NCBI RefSeq assembly: GCF_000764305.2
Contig: NW_025933061.1
Span: 1 to 64,000, forward strand
Origin: Hyalella azteca
Taxonomy: Eukaryota; Arthropoda; Malacostraca; Amphipoda; Hyalellidae
Direction of reading: 5' to 3'
DNA: 64,000 bases
The notes beneath the pieces were generated by a model. The model saw only the letters and a list, made by a program, of their open reading frames with translations. It made no database searches and had not been told where the DNA came from. Made by a program: the position numbers and the translations under genes. Positions 21,223-32,642 of the stretch are shown here, in pieces; within the stretch, counting starts at the first letter, position 1, and each line of letters begins with the position of its first letter.

Positions 21223-24200
21223 CAAAATGGAAAGGCACGCTAGATCCGGAAGCCATGAAGGCTACCGTCCGCTTTACGAGTAACTGCACCTATTGAATTG
21301 TAATTGTTGGTACAACTGAACTGCACCCATGATTGTAGCTATTAGTTGCTAGTTTTCACCAAGAAATAACACCTGCAGTGACACTCTTTTGGTTGTTGGT
21401 GCTTTTTAGGTAGTGCAATTATTTAGCATAAATATTTTTAATCAGTTAAGGCAAATTTCGTTGTATTGTCTGTTGTGTGCTTGCATTTGATTGTGCCATT
21501 AAACCTGAAAATTTTACTACGCTGAATTAAGTTCGGAGTTACCTGAAACTTATCACGGTTATATTATTTATATACTAACACACAAAAGAATCTCGTGCAT
21601 TGATCTAGGTTATATCTTCCATCACCACTAGCCCATGCCGCTTTGCGCCAAGAGAATAAAAGAGAGCACAATAAGAACTTTAAAGGTTCTCCCAGGTTCT
21701 TTGCTGATTTGATGGCACAATATTACGGAACAATTTCAGTAGCGCCCTACACGCAACTGGAAACCTTGATGGACACAGCGCCACTTATGTTGAGGTCAAC
21801 CTCAAGCTCTCGATGAAGTGTTTCTTTTAGTCGTCACGCCTGGCACGGATCGACTGTGTCAAAATAAATGCAATGTTGTGGGTGAGCGGCAAAATTGTTT
21901 ACCAAATAGTTAAATCATGATATGTTTTGTGGTTAATTTGGAAATGATCGGGAAACGACAGTACAAAAATCAAGATAGTGCGGCTACAATATTCCATAAA
22001 TCATTACAAATTCAAATTTGCGATTATATCATCCTGCATTGGCGGTAAATTTCGAATAACTCTTTATTGGGAATTACCAATTAGCCAACTTACAGGAATT
22101 ATTTTTCTACTGTGGAAATCTCATTTTGGAATTTAGGACACAATTATTCGATAGACAAAGAATATTTCTTGCTATTTGCCTGAACGATCACAGTTGTTCA
22201 TCATGAATGCTAATTTCATTAGTGCATCAAAAACTTGAACTAATGGCGTCTGCTCAGAGAAGGCTGATCTCATGACACTGATGCTGCAATTAATGTAATT
22301 TTTGAAACGCGGAGACGCGCTGAATTTATTTGCTGCTGTTCCAGTCAATTAAGCCCAGCGATGGAAGTAGGTTACTGTGGATCACGAGACACGATACGGG
22401 TCAAATATTTGTTAGATTGTCATGAAAGAATTTGGTTGGAGTTGGGAATTAGAGGAGTTGGTAAAAAATCAGGTTTTGAAAAACAAAATGTCAGACTTGA
22501 AGAAATTTAAGATTAAATGAAATAGCTATCAGAAAGATTCATAAACAGACAATCAATGAATATGTTGCACATGAGAATTTTATTGCAATGAGTATGAAGA
22601 ATTTAAGTTTGAATTGCATTGAAATTTTTATTATTTCCTGATAAAGATAGTCAGTGAATACAGGTACGGCGAAACGCTGCACTTCAAGTGCCAACAATTG
22701 GAACAGGCTTACGGTATCCTGAGATGAATAAGCTACACTGCCGTAGGCTGGATATTAATCGTTATGCATGAGGCCTACATCTGATGCAGCATGAAGGAGT
22801 TTTGATTCAGCTGTCTGCAGCAGATGTCCAGCATCTCCTCCATCTGTCACCTGACAACTGCAATATATTGACGTTCCAATCCAGCTTGTTGAGCCCAACG
22901 CAACACGTGCGGCGTTTTGGAGCATTGATTGTGTCTCTTGTGTGTTGTGTTATTTGGATAATGATATTTAGAGAACCTTTAGTTACCTCTTTCGGTAACA
23001 CATAAAATGATGCCTGATAATGTAAATTTTAGAGAAAGAACAGTTATTGTAGAACGCGGCATAAAGCTTGGTCCATGAATGGTCCAGAGTTTAATGTCAC
23101 GCCAAAATTCAAAGAAAGTATAGAGCGGCACGCCAGCTACGTACGACTGCAGCCTGTTTTACATATTTTGGTATCTATAAGAACAGGCAGGTTATTCCTT
23201 ATGTTAAATGTCACGAAGTTATGAGACCACACATCCGTTACTAAAACTGGATTCTTGGAAGTCATGAACAAATGTATTCTGAATACTGCCAGAACAGCGC
23301 ACTCAGAATTGGACAGATGCTGTCCAATTGGACAATTGGACAGTTTTCAAATTATGATAAGAGGAACATTTTCCGACAATATGCCCCAGCAGCCCAGTCT
23401 ACGAATATTTGTCTCGTATGTTAACCATTTTATAACGATTGGGTGGAAAGTTTTATAAATTTTGTCATGTAGTTTGAGAAAAATTCTAGCATCGGCTATC
23501 ATTCATTTGCAAATGTGATTGATGAATTTAGATCATTTAACTATCATAAACTAATATTCATTTCCAAGGTAAAATGGACTTGTAATAGTAGAAGTTTTCA
23601 TCGTTTAATTGAACAAAGCTTACTTCTTCGCCTCATAAAGTTTTTGCAAAGGCATTTTATAAGTTTTACATTTTATTGGCCCTAAGAAAAGAAATTCAAG
23701 GACATCAATGGTTGAGAGGGATTAAAGCGAAATAAACATTTCAATCAGTATGAAAATGACCGAGGAACTGAAATGTATTCAATGAAAAACTTTTATGCAT
23801 AAGTTGAAATTGCTTTGAAATTCGACGAGTGTATACGATTTGGCGGTTCAATTATATGTAGGTATGCAGTTTGTCCATGTTTGCTCGTAACTGAGTGTAA
23901 GGGAATTATTATTATTATGGAGTGTAAGGGAATCGGTAGCACAATATATTATTAAATATTTGTCTGGAAATTTTCAGTACATTATAAACCATTTCCATAA
24001 TTAATCCATAATTGTATTCACTATTTCACCCATGATTGTACATTATTTACTTCTAGGCCTGAACCTACGTTTTTTTTGTTTGTGATCTAATAAAGGCATG
24101 AAAAAATTAAGTTTTGGGAATAATTTTAATCAAAAATTATTATGCAGAAACTGATTTATATTCAAATGTGTCTCGATCTTAAACTTTATTTGAAATATAA

Positions 24201-24286
24201 TCCTTACGAGTTATAGTTATTTCTTTTTAAATAGCGAACTCGATCGCATCTCACGTTCCTCCCGTTACAAGTGATGGAACGATCAA
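21223..24286. other. AT-rich 3 kb stretch
   Basis: The only feature of note is an open plus frame after GTTTTGATTCAG (ending 22810) that runs to TAA at 23003 and codes a possible membrane segment (ALIVSLVCCVIWIMIF). The acceptor is weak and I do not call it. Around 23310-23335 the word TTGGACA is repeated. Nothing else is supported. Confidence 0.35.
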
Positions 24287-24328
24287 CTCCAGATCCGCTC
24301 CAGACCAGCTCTCGGTGGCTTCAGCAAG
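24287..24328 (-). pseudogene. AAA-ATPase lid-like scrap
   Basis: The minus strand codes LAEATESWSGADLE. This closely matches the motif LAxxTEGxSGADL, found in the small helical (lid) part of AAA ATPases such as VCP, spastin, katanin and FtsH relatives. The frame continues upstream for a few AT-rich codons and downstream into IVPSLVTGG before a stop. Walker A, Walker B and arginine finger segments were not seen nearby. It may be a lone exon of a real gene with unseen partners or a fragment of a decayed copy. Because the match is short, coincidence cannot be excluded. Confidence 0.3.
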
Positions 24329-24736
24329 TTTTTGAAAAGTTGAAAAGTTTATCATGGGCTTTATAATTTTTACGCTCATCAGCAGCCAGAGCACGAGCGT
24401 CTATCTCTGAATCGATTACTCATTGTAGAATATTACTGGGATATCAGATGCTGCCATTAAATCGATGCTTGAAATATTTTAAACGATCTGTCATTCGTGG
24501 TCTACACAAGATGCTGGTGAATTAGCCCTGTTTTATTTATTAGTTTTAATACCAGTCAAATTCTGTCGCAAAAACTCTACACAATAATAATATAAATAAA
24601 TATATTATATAAATTGGCCATTATGGAATAAATAATATAAGATAGAATCATCATGCCGCCTATAAACAGACCCCCTGAGCTCTGCCATCCCAGCAACTAA
24701 TAAGGCTCAAGGCAATGATAAGTCATTTTAGCTCAC

Positions 24737-24831
24737 TTCCCCCTGGCCCAAGAGTCCTCTCCATCGGTGAAGAGTCTACTAATAGTTTAAATAGGAATAG
24801 AATTACGGAAATAACACAAGTATTCTGACAT
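24737..24831 (-). CDS. Candidate internal exon, hydrophobic
   Basis: The acceptor GAACTGATCTTACTCTTCAG is followed by a 95-base open exon and a good donor, GGGGGAA/GTGAGC. The translation is CQNTCVISVILFLFKLLVDS then SPMERTLGPGG, a likely membrane segment plus tail. It enters in phase 2. An upstream frame (about 24886-25048) starts after TTTTTTTCAATACTACAG, codes a basic then hydrophobic stretch and could exit in phase 2 at a weaker CCC/GTACAT donor, so the two may be adjacent exons. Confidence 0.35.
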
Positions 24832-26712
24832 CTGAAGAGTAAGATCAGTTCATTTACCATATGATAGAAGTCAATCTCCAATGTACGGGGATTGAATAAT
24901 AACACAATTCAGTAGTAAGTGAGTAACAAATAGTAGTAACAAATTGACACTATTCAACATTACTCTACGCGCGATCTTGTTTAACCTGTTTTGTGTTCGC
25001 TGATTGGAACTACATTTTATTACACTCACCGAGCTGTAGTATTGAAAAAAATATAATAATTTAAAAACGCAGCAAATTATAATATCAACAGGATGGGGCG
25101 AACATGAATTTATTTTTACGGCCGACTTCTTCTCTAGAAATGCTGATCGATTCGACAAAATCAAAATAAATGGAATTGAAGATTTTGAATCCCTAATAAA
25201 GGTCTTTCAGTAAAAGTGAACATTTGAATGTATAAAATCCCGCAACTGAAATAGAAAGAGTATTTATGTATTAAGCATATATACGTGAATGTCTTTGTGT
25301 TTGTTAAAATTCGGTAGCCGTAAATATATAGGAGCTGTTCCGGTGCCTGTCGTGTCGGGATATTGCCTGTCAATAAAATTTTATTTTTAACAGTGGAATC
25401 AATAGTGACATTGAAAAAAGATGGAGGGGAGTTAGACTGGAAATGAAAATGTGTTTTTACTTTGGGAAATCCAAATTTTAATCATAAAAATAAATATACA
25501 AGTTTAATTTACATTTCAAACAGAGGAATTTATTTGGAGTTCAATGCAATAGTTGTGTTCGAATGGTTCTGTCTCCAATTAAGGCACCATCTGTTCAAAT
25601 TGTAACTAGATATTTGATGACGAGATTCGGGATGACGAGAGTCAGAATAATTAAGTTGAATGAATGTGATATGAACGTAATGGCTAAAGTGCGTGTAAAT
25701 TCTCATAGTTCTATTCATTGGTTAAACGGGCAAGTTTTGTGCGAGTGATCATTTTTGAGATGGTGAAAAAGTTTGATTGATGCTTACCTATACGTGAGGA
25801 GAAAAATTGTCCAGTGATTGACCTTCACGCTTCCTTTTATGGTTAAATACACTGTTCGGCAAGAAATCAAGCAAATTTACTAGAGTCGCCCTTATCTTTA
25901 AACACAATAAAATAATCCTCACCCCCTAATTTAGTTGTGACCCACAAAAAAAAAAAGATGGTGAAGTTTACAGCAATCCGGCCATTAATGCGTTTAATTG
26001 ATTCATTTCAGTGTTGGATTCGTTCAACAATCTTTGGGGTTAGTGGTTTCTGTTATAGAAGAATAAAGATTAATTGAGTCTATCCGTCATAATGACCAAG
26101 AATAGCTATTAGTTCATAATTCAAAAATGAACAAATGAATTTAATGAAATGAATTTGATGGATGACGTCTTCTGAAAGTTGCACAAGATTCACCAACAGG
26201 CCAACTCAACTTGTGTGTGTGTGATTTCCTTCCAAAATTTATGATCTTTTTGATGTTGCTTTCACGACGATAATTACAACATGTTATGAGTATTGCAAGA
26301 TTGTTGAGATTTTTTATTAGATCAGTAAGAAAAAGGAAAAAAATTTGCTGCCCACGAGAAAAAAAGTGTCGTGGTGATAAGAATAATTGCTCGACGACAT
26401 CAAGTAAACCAGTTCGAGTATTTGCCTGGTCGCATCTCATACAGGAAACATTTCAACAGAAAATGCTGAGAAGAAGGAAAAATATAATAATGTGGGTAAA
26501 GATGCTGATGGCTGTATTGAGATCACCAAAGAAAAAAGGGGTAAAATCTCACTCTTGACCTTGTTACATGCAGCACTGAATAGAACCAAAATTTCAAATC
26601 TTCTGATTGTTTTCATTGTAGCAGTGATTGTCAAAGTTTTGAATATAATTGTGACGTCGCTCTGAGACGCTCGTCAGCTTCAACCCACACCCGTCAGCTA
26701 CATCATCCATAC
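24832..26712. other. AT-rich stretch with splice-like sites
   Basis: Contains the possible exon at 24886-25048 (minus) and a juxtaposed acceptor/donor at 25788/25787 (minus). An open minus frame at 25161-25248 follows ACTCTTTCTATTTCAG. None is strong enough for a separate gene call. Confidence 0.3.
25780..25815 (-). promoter_or_regulatory. Recursive-splice-like site
   Basis: On the minus strand a pyrimidine tract and AG (TTTTTCTCCTCACGTATAG) abut GTAAGC directly. Juxtaposed 3' and 5' splice sites of this kind are known as ratchet points in long arthropod introns. This one lacks the usual CAG and may be chance. Confidence 0.22.
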
Positions 26713-26816
26713 CCGGCAGAACTTTATCATAGTCCACCTCAAACGACACTCCGTTTTCTTTGGGACAAACAAGCCCTCGCTTGGGACGCTCCGCAAACAC
26801 CCAAGCTCCAGTCTGC
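26713..26816 (-). CDS. Candidate exon, unrecognised
   Basis: On the minus strand an acceptor (TTTACTTTATCTCACTGCAAG) ends at 26817 and a moderate donor, CCGG/GTATGG, follows 26713. The translation TGAWVFAERPKRGLVCPKEN continues GVSFEVDYDKVLPG and is acidic and well balanced. If the donor is not used, the frame runs on to 26594. CPKENGV recalls the start of chitin-binding peritrophin domains, but the remaining cysteines are missing, so I do not assign it. Confidence 0.33.
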
Positions 26817-27340
26817 CTTGCAGTGAGATAAAGTAAAAATTGCAAATGGAATTCATTTGGTTTGGGGCACAATTCGTTTGGACTCAATGAAATAAGTAAT
26901 TAAGTTATACGCTCGCTCAAAATTTCGGTGGCAACTGCCAGCTGCGAGTAACTGTTGGATTAAACGAAGCACACAATGATTAAACGATTTAGTAACAATG
27001 TTTTTAACAACGTTACATCTATGGGAAAGATTTCTTTCGTAAGAACGATATTTCATTAGCAACGATATTCCGGTTATGTTTTCTGTTTTATTATGTGTTT
27101 AGTCAAAAATTGTTTTGTTACTTTTAATTTTGTGGAAGGAATATTTAAGCAAGATCGGAAAATAGTAATCCAAAAATAACTGGGTGACACGTGTGGTCTA
27201 CATATAACAGAAATGAATTACAATTGCTGCAGACAAAAAGTTTTATGCTAACATTTTAATTATGAGTAAATTTTTTATTGCAAGCCATATATGAGACATT
27301 ATTGACATTTTCGCACTCTATTTGAGGTTGTGCGACACAT

Positions 27341-27548
27341 TTAAATGGTTGGTAGCGATTTATAAGGTGTGCATATCATACAATGAGGCTTCAAGATTGC
27401 TGGAGACTCGTTCAACATTAATTCCCGATGGTTAAGAAATCTTTCATGTAAAGTTTGCCTTAAAATAGGAGCGAAATTTTTGTTTCGCACGTGCCTATGA
27501 TATCCCTTCATGGTCAATGCCTGCAACATGCGAGTGGTCATCGGAAGT
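27341..27548 (-). CDS. Candidate terminal exon, unrecognised
   Basis: The minus-strand acceptor CCATGTTCTTGTAATAG is followed by a frame open for 69 codons to a TAA at 27341. It includes ATGs near its start, so it may also hold a start codon. The translation includes GYHRHVRNKNFAPILRQTLH and is basic. No domain was recognised. On the opposite strand 27576-27665 codes a signal-peptide-like stretch that I rejected. Confidence 0.3.
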
Positions 27549-28209
27549 CTATTACAAGAACATGGACTTCAGAGGAGTGCGTTGTGGAATTTGTTCGTTG
27601 TTGTCCCTGCAGCGGCGATGTTTGTGTTGGTTTGTCTTGCGTCTTCGGCGGCCCAAACCCTCTAAACCGATTAAGGCTTGATTGATTTCAGGAGGCGCTT
27701 CTATTTGCTGACAGGGAACTGTTTTTTCTTCAGATTTATGAGGTTTGATTCTGGAATTCCATCAAATTAGGATCATCGAAGCCCTCGGTGGAGATAAGAG
27801 AAAGTAAAAAGCTAGAGTTTGTTTAGTGACTCATCTAGCGATTCTGTATTGAGCTTGAGTCTTGATGAAAAAAAGAAAGAGAAAGACAACTTTATTTGAC
27901 AGCTTCTCAAATTGAGTAAATAAATTTTTTCAACAATGTCCGAACTTTAGAGTCACACATTTTTCAACTTAAAGTTATCAACACCTCATCTGACTCTAGA
28001 AATTTTCATTCGCCTGAATATTTTTTAGTCAATTTGAGAACGGATTTAGGGCATGCGTGTTTAATCAATTCCTAAGATCTGTACGATTTTTTCAGTGGAT
28101 ATGCCATTTTTCCTATATCCCCAGGATATGTACGGTGTCAAAGTCACACGTAAAAATATATCAAATTATATTGAATTTGGTTCCTAAAAGTGAGTAAGTC
28201 GAAGCTAAC

Positions 28210-28740
28210 AGCGTACTGTAAAATTAAGAGGAGCGTCTGGGTAAAAAAAACTTTTATTCATCTATCTTCCCATATATCTTTCGATTTGTTTTGCAAATAT
28301 CTAGAGATTTTATAGATAATTTTTTCCAATATTCGCAAATTAAAATATACATTTTCTCCCTCACCTCGTTATTTCCTTATGGTTTGGCAATTTATAATTC
28401 AAACAGTATATAAATCAGACAAAAAGGCTTCTAGAGTCGCTATATCTTCTCTATACGAATCGAATGATATGTCTCTCACAACTCTCAATGCTGTAGGTCG
28501 AAAATCACAGGAGGAGATAGATTTTTAGGATGCGTATTTTGGAAATTTCATTTGTTAACGTGATCCAAATAAATACAATTGATTGAAAACAAATTTATAT
28601 TCTAAAAAAATGCTTGATGCTGTATCCCCAGCTCCTCCCTCGCCTATCACTCATATTGAGCACCATCGTGCTTATTGTTGTCCAGTTTAACGCGTATAAT
28701 AATCTACGTATGCATTTTTCGTAAACTCTATTTTAGTAAA
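28210..28740. repeat. Diverged relative of the hAT-like element interior
   Basis: Aligns by eye with 17131-17790 inside the hAT-like element. Shared blocks in the same order include GCTTCTAGA, AATCGAATG(G/A)TATGTCTCTCA, GATTGAAAAC / CATTGAAAAC and a CAGTTTAACG / CAATTTAACG block near the end. The hAT-type GTAGCGG terminal repeats are absent here, so this is an older copy that has lost its ends or another element that shares the core. Confidence 0.65.
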
Positions 28741-29672
28741 ATATTATCATACGTATACTAGTCATTTTATACAAATTAGAAACTGCCTCACGCAAAAATC
28801 ACAGCACGCTCAGGCAGTTTGTGGTACTAGACGAGCCTTATCTACAGCTTCAGAATTATCAAAAAAATTAGTTTAATTAACGTGAGTAATAATCTATAAC
28901 TCCTGCTAAGGAATAGCAACAATTTAAATAAATCAGTAATTATCAATTTTGGCTTAACAATCTTTCCATTTTGACTAAGAGCTTTTCTTTTTTCGGTTTT
29001 GTAAACATCCAGGATTTATTCGTTCACGTTTTAGAGTATAGCTATAGTGGACTTCACGGCGCAGCGCAATTGTAAATAACCAGAGTCTGAAATACAAGTG
29101 CGTAAACTCGGTGCCTTTTATGCATACTAAACCTGCAAGCAGTGCTCGAGTTGCAACAGACGGGGAGCGCAGCCGTGCACCACCAATTTTGTGCACCAAT
29201 AAGCCCTGAATCGAACGCCTTGGATATCTCCGGACATCCACCAATCAGCCGTGAACCACTCGGCTTTGTCTTCCTCCGGCCTCGCATAGAACCTGCCGTG
29301 CACCACCAGGCCGCGGATCGAATCTGACTTCCAGACATCGTTAAATTACGTAATTTTACGTTCACCGCATCTGAGGTTGGGTTTCAGATAGCATAGTTCT
29401 GTTCCAAAATTTATCGTCTTTCGACAAGTGGCCGTTCGACCGAGGGCTGGTTCGACCTACGGCCTAGAGACGGACGGCTTCAAGTGATGAAGGCGACGTT
29501 CCGGAAGGCGGGAATCATGATGGTCCATTACATCCGGGGCAGTAGTGGTCTTCTACAGGCGACCCCCCAGACTTTACCTCTAAGTTTCTGCATGCAGTGA
29601 ATGCTGAAACAACTAAGGATGTAATTTGGACTAATGCTCGATAAACCCCTGCTTCCTTAAGTGGCGTATTTT
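28741..29672. other. Mixed stretch with a GC-rich island
   Basis: From 29140 to 29340 a GC-rich piece repeats GCCGTGCACCACCA and ATCGAA(C/T) with about 130 bases spacing and is open on both strands. From 29435 to 29600 a plus frame (RPRDGRLQVMKATFRKAGIM...) is open and GC-rich, preceding a CTTCTACAG acceptor-like site. Either could hold an exon, but I find no pair of splice sites to fix one. Confidence 0.3.
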
Positions 29673-29801
29673 TTAACGAATAACTAGATTTCGCGCACCA
29701 GGTTCGGCAAAAAACGAATGAAAAATTTCTTGTTTTAGTAAAATAACCAGGATTAGTAAACTTCGAAAAAAGTTTTCATGCGCTCTCCAGGGTATTCTGC
29801 T
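29673..29801 (-). CDS. Candidate terminal exon
   Basis: The minus-strand acceptor AATTCAGTATCTTCTCAG is followed in phase 0 by 42 codons, SRIPWRAHENFFRSLLILVI then LLKQEIFHSFFAEPGARNLV..., to TAA at 29673. It would be a basic start, a hydrophobic core and a charged tail. No poly(A) signal was found nearby and no partner exon. Confidence 0.3.
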   Translation of the reverse strand, partial: SRIPWRAHENFFRSLLILVILLKQEIFHSFFAEPGARNLVIR

Positions 29802-30377
29802 CTGAGAAGATACTGAATTATTTAAATGCTATACATTAGACGGGAAGCTGAGGGGAATTGAAACTTGCTTGCAGCTTTTAGCAAACTATGAACTTCTAAT
29901 TTCTTCAAATTCTAGTGGTAAAAATTTAGCATGTTTGTTTCATCCGCAATTATGACGATAGTAAGTTATTTTGCATTCCATTTCGGGGTTTAATGGGAAG
30001 TGAAATAAATTCTATACTTATACGTTAATGAATAATTTGAACGAGGATCATGCATGAAAGAGTCCGGAATATACTTTAAAAATAATGCTGAAAATAACCA
30101 AGATTGAACCGAATAGTAAATATGTCATAGAAAAGATGTGACAGAATTGCGGCGAATTACGTGGTCTGACAAAAATATTTCCTGTAATTTATTTCCTGTT
30201 TTAATTCGTAAAAATTAGGAGACCATGTATTCGATCGTTATTAACATAGTTGGTCCTGAAATATAAACTATATGCGATAATCTACACAAATTAATTTATA
30301 ACCGTTTTTTATAAGGGAGGAAACGATTTTTAAATATTTTCAAGTTCACGGCAGTTGTTTGCCAGATCTCATTACAG

Positions 30378-30917
30378 CTGCCGCCCTTTGCCTGGTCGGA
30401 CGAAAACACAAGCATTAATAGGATTCCTTGTATGGATACGAGCGCAGTGGATTACACGGTGGTAAACAGGACCACCCATCAGAGATGATATTCAGAACCA
30501 CCCATCACCCATCAGGGATGATATTCAGAACCACCCATCACCCATCAGGGATGATATTCAAGCCACCCATCACCCATCAGGGATGATATTCAAGCCACCC
30601 ATCACCCATCAGGGATGATATTCAAGCCACCCATCACCATCAGGGATGATATTCAAGCCACCCATCACCCTTCAGGGATGATATTCAAGCCACCCATCAC
30701 CCATCAGGGATGATATTCAAGCCACCCATCACCCATCAGGGATGATATTCAAGCCACCCATCACCCATCAGGGATGATATTCAAGCCGCCCATCACCCAT
30801 CATTATCACCGTCTTGTCCTGCTAGTCAGATGGACAACTCGCTCTCGCCCGCGGCTGTCTGGTGATATCCGCTACGCCGGCAGTTTTGTTGAGTGTAATC
30901 TTGGTATTAATTTCAAA
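30378..30917 (+). CDS. Two candidate exons of a membrane protein
   Basis: Exon a (30378-30461) follows the acceptor GCCAGATCTCATTACAG. It is open in phase 0 for 28 codons (LPPFAWSDENTSINRIPCMD...DYTV, with a potential N-glycosylation site NTS) and ends at GTG/GTAAAC. Exon b (30826-30917) follows CCGTCTTGTCCTGCTAG, also in phase 0. It reads SDGQLALARGCLVISATPAV then LLSVILVLIS, a probable membrane helix, and ends at a strong donor, AAA/GTGAGT. The intron between them (364 bases) contains the 32-base minisatellite. A 13-base microexon (31190-31202) with good sites, GACAATTCTAG/.../GTGAGT, could follow in phase. Start, end and family are unknown. Confidence 0.38.
30472..30801. repeat. 32-base minisatellite
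   Basis: About ten tandem copies of a 32-base unit (CCACCCATCACCCATCAGGG + ATGATATTCAAG). The first two copies carry variants (CAGAACC in place of CAAGCC) and one is a base shorter. It starts ten bases after the donor of the candidate exon at 30378-30461. Units abut with no unique spacers, so it is not a CRISPR array. Confidence 0.97.
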
Positions 30918-31282
30918 GTGAGTATATATATGGATGCTTGATTCTATGTAATTATTCTCACTGAGCAAAATCACTGTGTGACTAACGCTCAGTGAATATA
31001 TTATAGAGTAAATTATTTGGATTGTGTTTCAAATGAATTTATTACCTAATTTATTACCATCCTTTGCGTGTTGATTTTAGTGATGTGCCTTTTATTTAAT
31101 TAGTGCGATTTTATATAGTATAACAAAGCAAATTAAACAGTTACATGTTTACTACTTTAAATTCGAGAATTGTGCTTCGACAATTCTAGCTCCGAGAGGG
31201 AAGTGAGTCCAATTCATTTTGAAATTGATTTTAGTTAGTTTTAAATATACGGGCAAGTACGACATAAAATTTCTTGCCTTCC

Positions 31283-31823
31283 TTATTTTAAATATTTGAG
31301 GATGCTTAACGCTGTTTGATTTGAAATATTAAGCTGAGGGATACCTGGTAATGAGACTGGGCAGACGTATATGCAAACAATTATCAATTCAAGAAACATA
31401 ACGGCTGTGAAGCAGTAGAATAATTGATCCAAGGTAAGGTTTATTTAGTGTTTTTTTTTTTAATTTAAAATATATTTAACTGGGGCGAGTATTTGTAACA
31501 GAGTAATATGCTGTTAACTTTTATGGGACCGGGTTTCATCTCTGGGGGATGCAATATACGATATTGAAACATTTCTCACAATCACGGCGCTTCTAAAGAT
31601 CATCTTAGATTTTCTGACGCAATAAATGTTATGGGGAGTTCCATGCTTTTCGACTTAAGAACATTTCGAGCAGATGGGAGGATAAAATGCAAATGTGCCA
31701 TGAACCCGAAAGCTTTATTTTCTCTTTTGCTTCTTCATATAATTTCAAATTATTTGAAGCGTCACTCACCTCGGTGGTACAAATTACAGCAACAGAGTCA
31801 CTAGCGACGCGGTCTCCGAGTAA
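31283..31823 (-). CDS. Two candidate exons (phase 0), end of a minus-strand gene
   Basis: Exon 31770-31823 codes LLGDRVASDSVAVICTTE and ends at a strong donor, CCGAG/GTGAGTGAC. Its acceptor (AAAATTAG) is weak. The next exon, 31283-31333, follows a good acceptor, TACCAGGTATCCCTCAG, enters in the required phase 0 and codes LNISNQTALSILKYLK to a stop. It may be the 3' part of the 32643-33592 gene by alternative use of exons, or a separate gene. No family recognised. Confidence 0.33.
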
Positions 31824-32642
31824 CTAATTTTGTTTAATTTTGTGAATAATATCCTCTGTCGAGTTTCTTGGTATTATTTTAATTGGTTTGTCCAGAGAGG
31901 TGCGATGAATTTCGAATGCGTAAGCGTTAAGTGTGCCAAATAAAAAAAACTCCGACTCTAGACATATTGGAAAGTTAGGGAGGACCTGCGAACACGGACG
32001 TTAACTGACATAAAAAGTATGTTTTTTCGCACAAAAATGAGTGTTTTTTCGCGCAAAAAGAGTGTTTTTCTTTTTGCTTCCGTTCAATGAAGTTTCCAAA
32101 ATCATATCTGTAACATATGAGTACGCGTAACGTAATGGACAGCTATTTTGATCGCATTAACATATATAATGGAATAGATTGGCAGCGCTTCCTATCACGG
32201 CAATCCCTGACTGAGAATAGTGAACAACAGAGACGGACTCGGTCTCTTTTGTGGGGCTGTCAGCGGCCGGTAGTAGATGACACAAGTGTCACTTTATACG
32301 CTGGGCTCACCATTATCCCACTATCACAGCATCGATGGCCAAGTTTTCTGTCGATGCTCCTGCATCCATTTCTGGTCCCGGAAACGAAGGAAACGGCTTT
32401 ATCTTTACTGAACTATTTTGTCTGCGCTATTTTCTTAGGCAAAATATATCGCTTCTTTTGGCCAAATATCACTGAAAATTTGCTTTTGTAATGCTCCAAG
32501 CATTAAGAGGAAATTCTTATGTTCTTGATACACGAGTCATCTTCTCTTGCTTACGTCACGAGATGTGGTCCGGTGTTGCTCATCAGAATTATTACAGGGA
32601 TTCTTGGCTACCGACGACGACTGCGCGGGGAGTTTCTGTTAA

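Noticed and set aside
27576..27665. A plus-strand signal peptide (NLFVVVPAAAMFVLVCLASS)
   Set aside because: It ends in a stop a few codons later with no donor site. Two other frames and the minus strand are equally open.
30472..30801. Regularly spaced repeats that could suggest a CRISPR array
   Set aside because: The units are joined head to tail with no unique spacers and the sequence is clearly nuclear animal DNA, so it is a minisatellite.
32117..32491. A 124-codon plus-strand frame starting with ATG
   Set aside because: It lies beside a minus-strand exon set, has no splice or promoter signals and a mixed composition. I judge it fortuitous, though it is one of the longer ATG-started frames.
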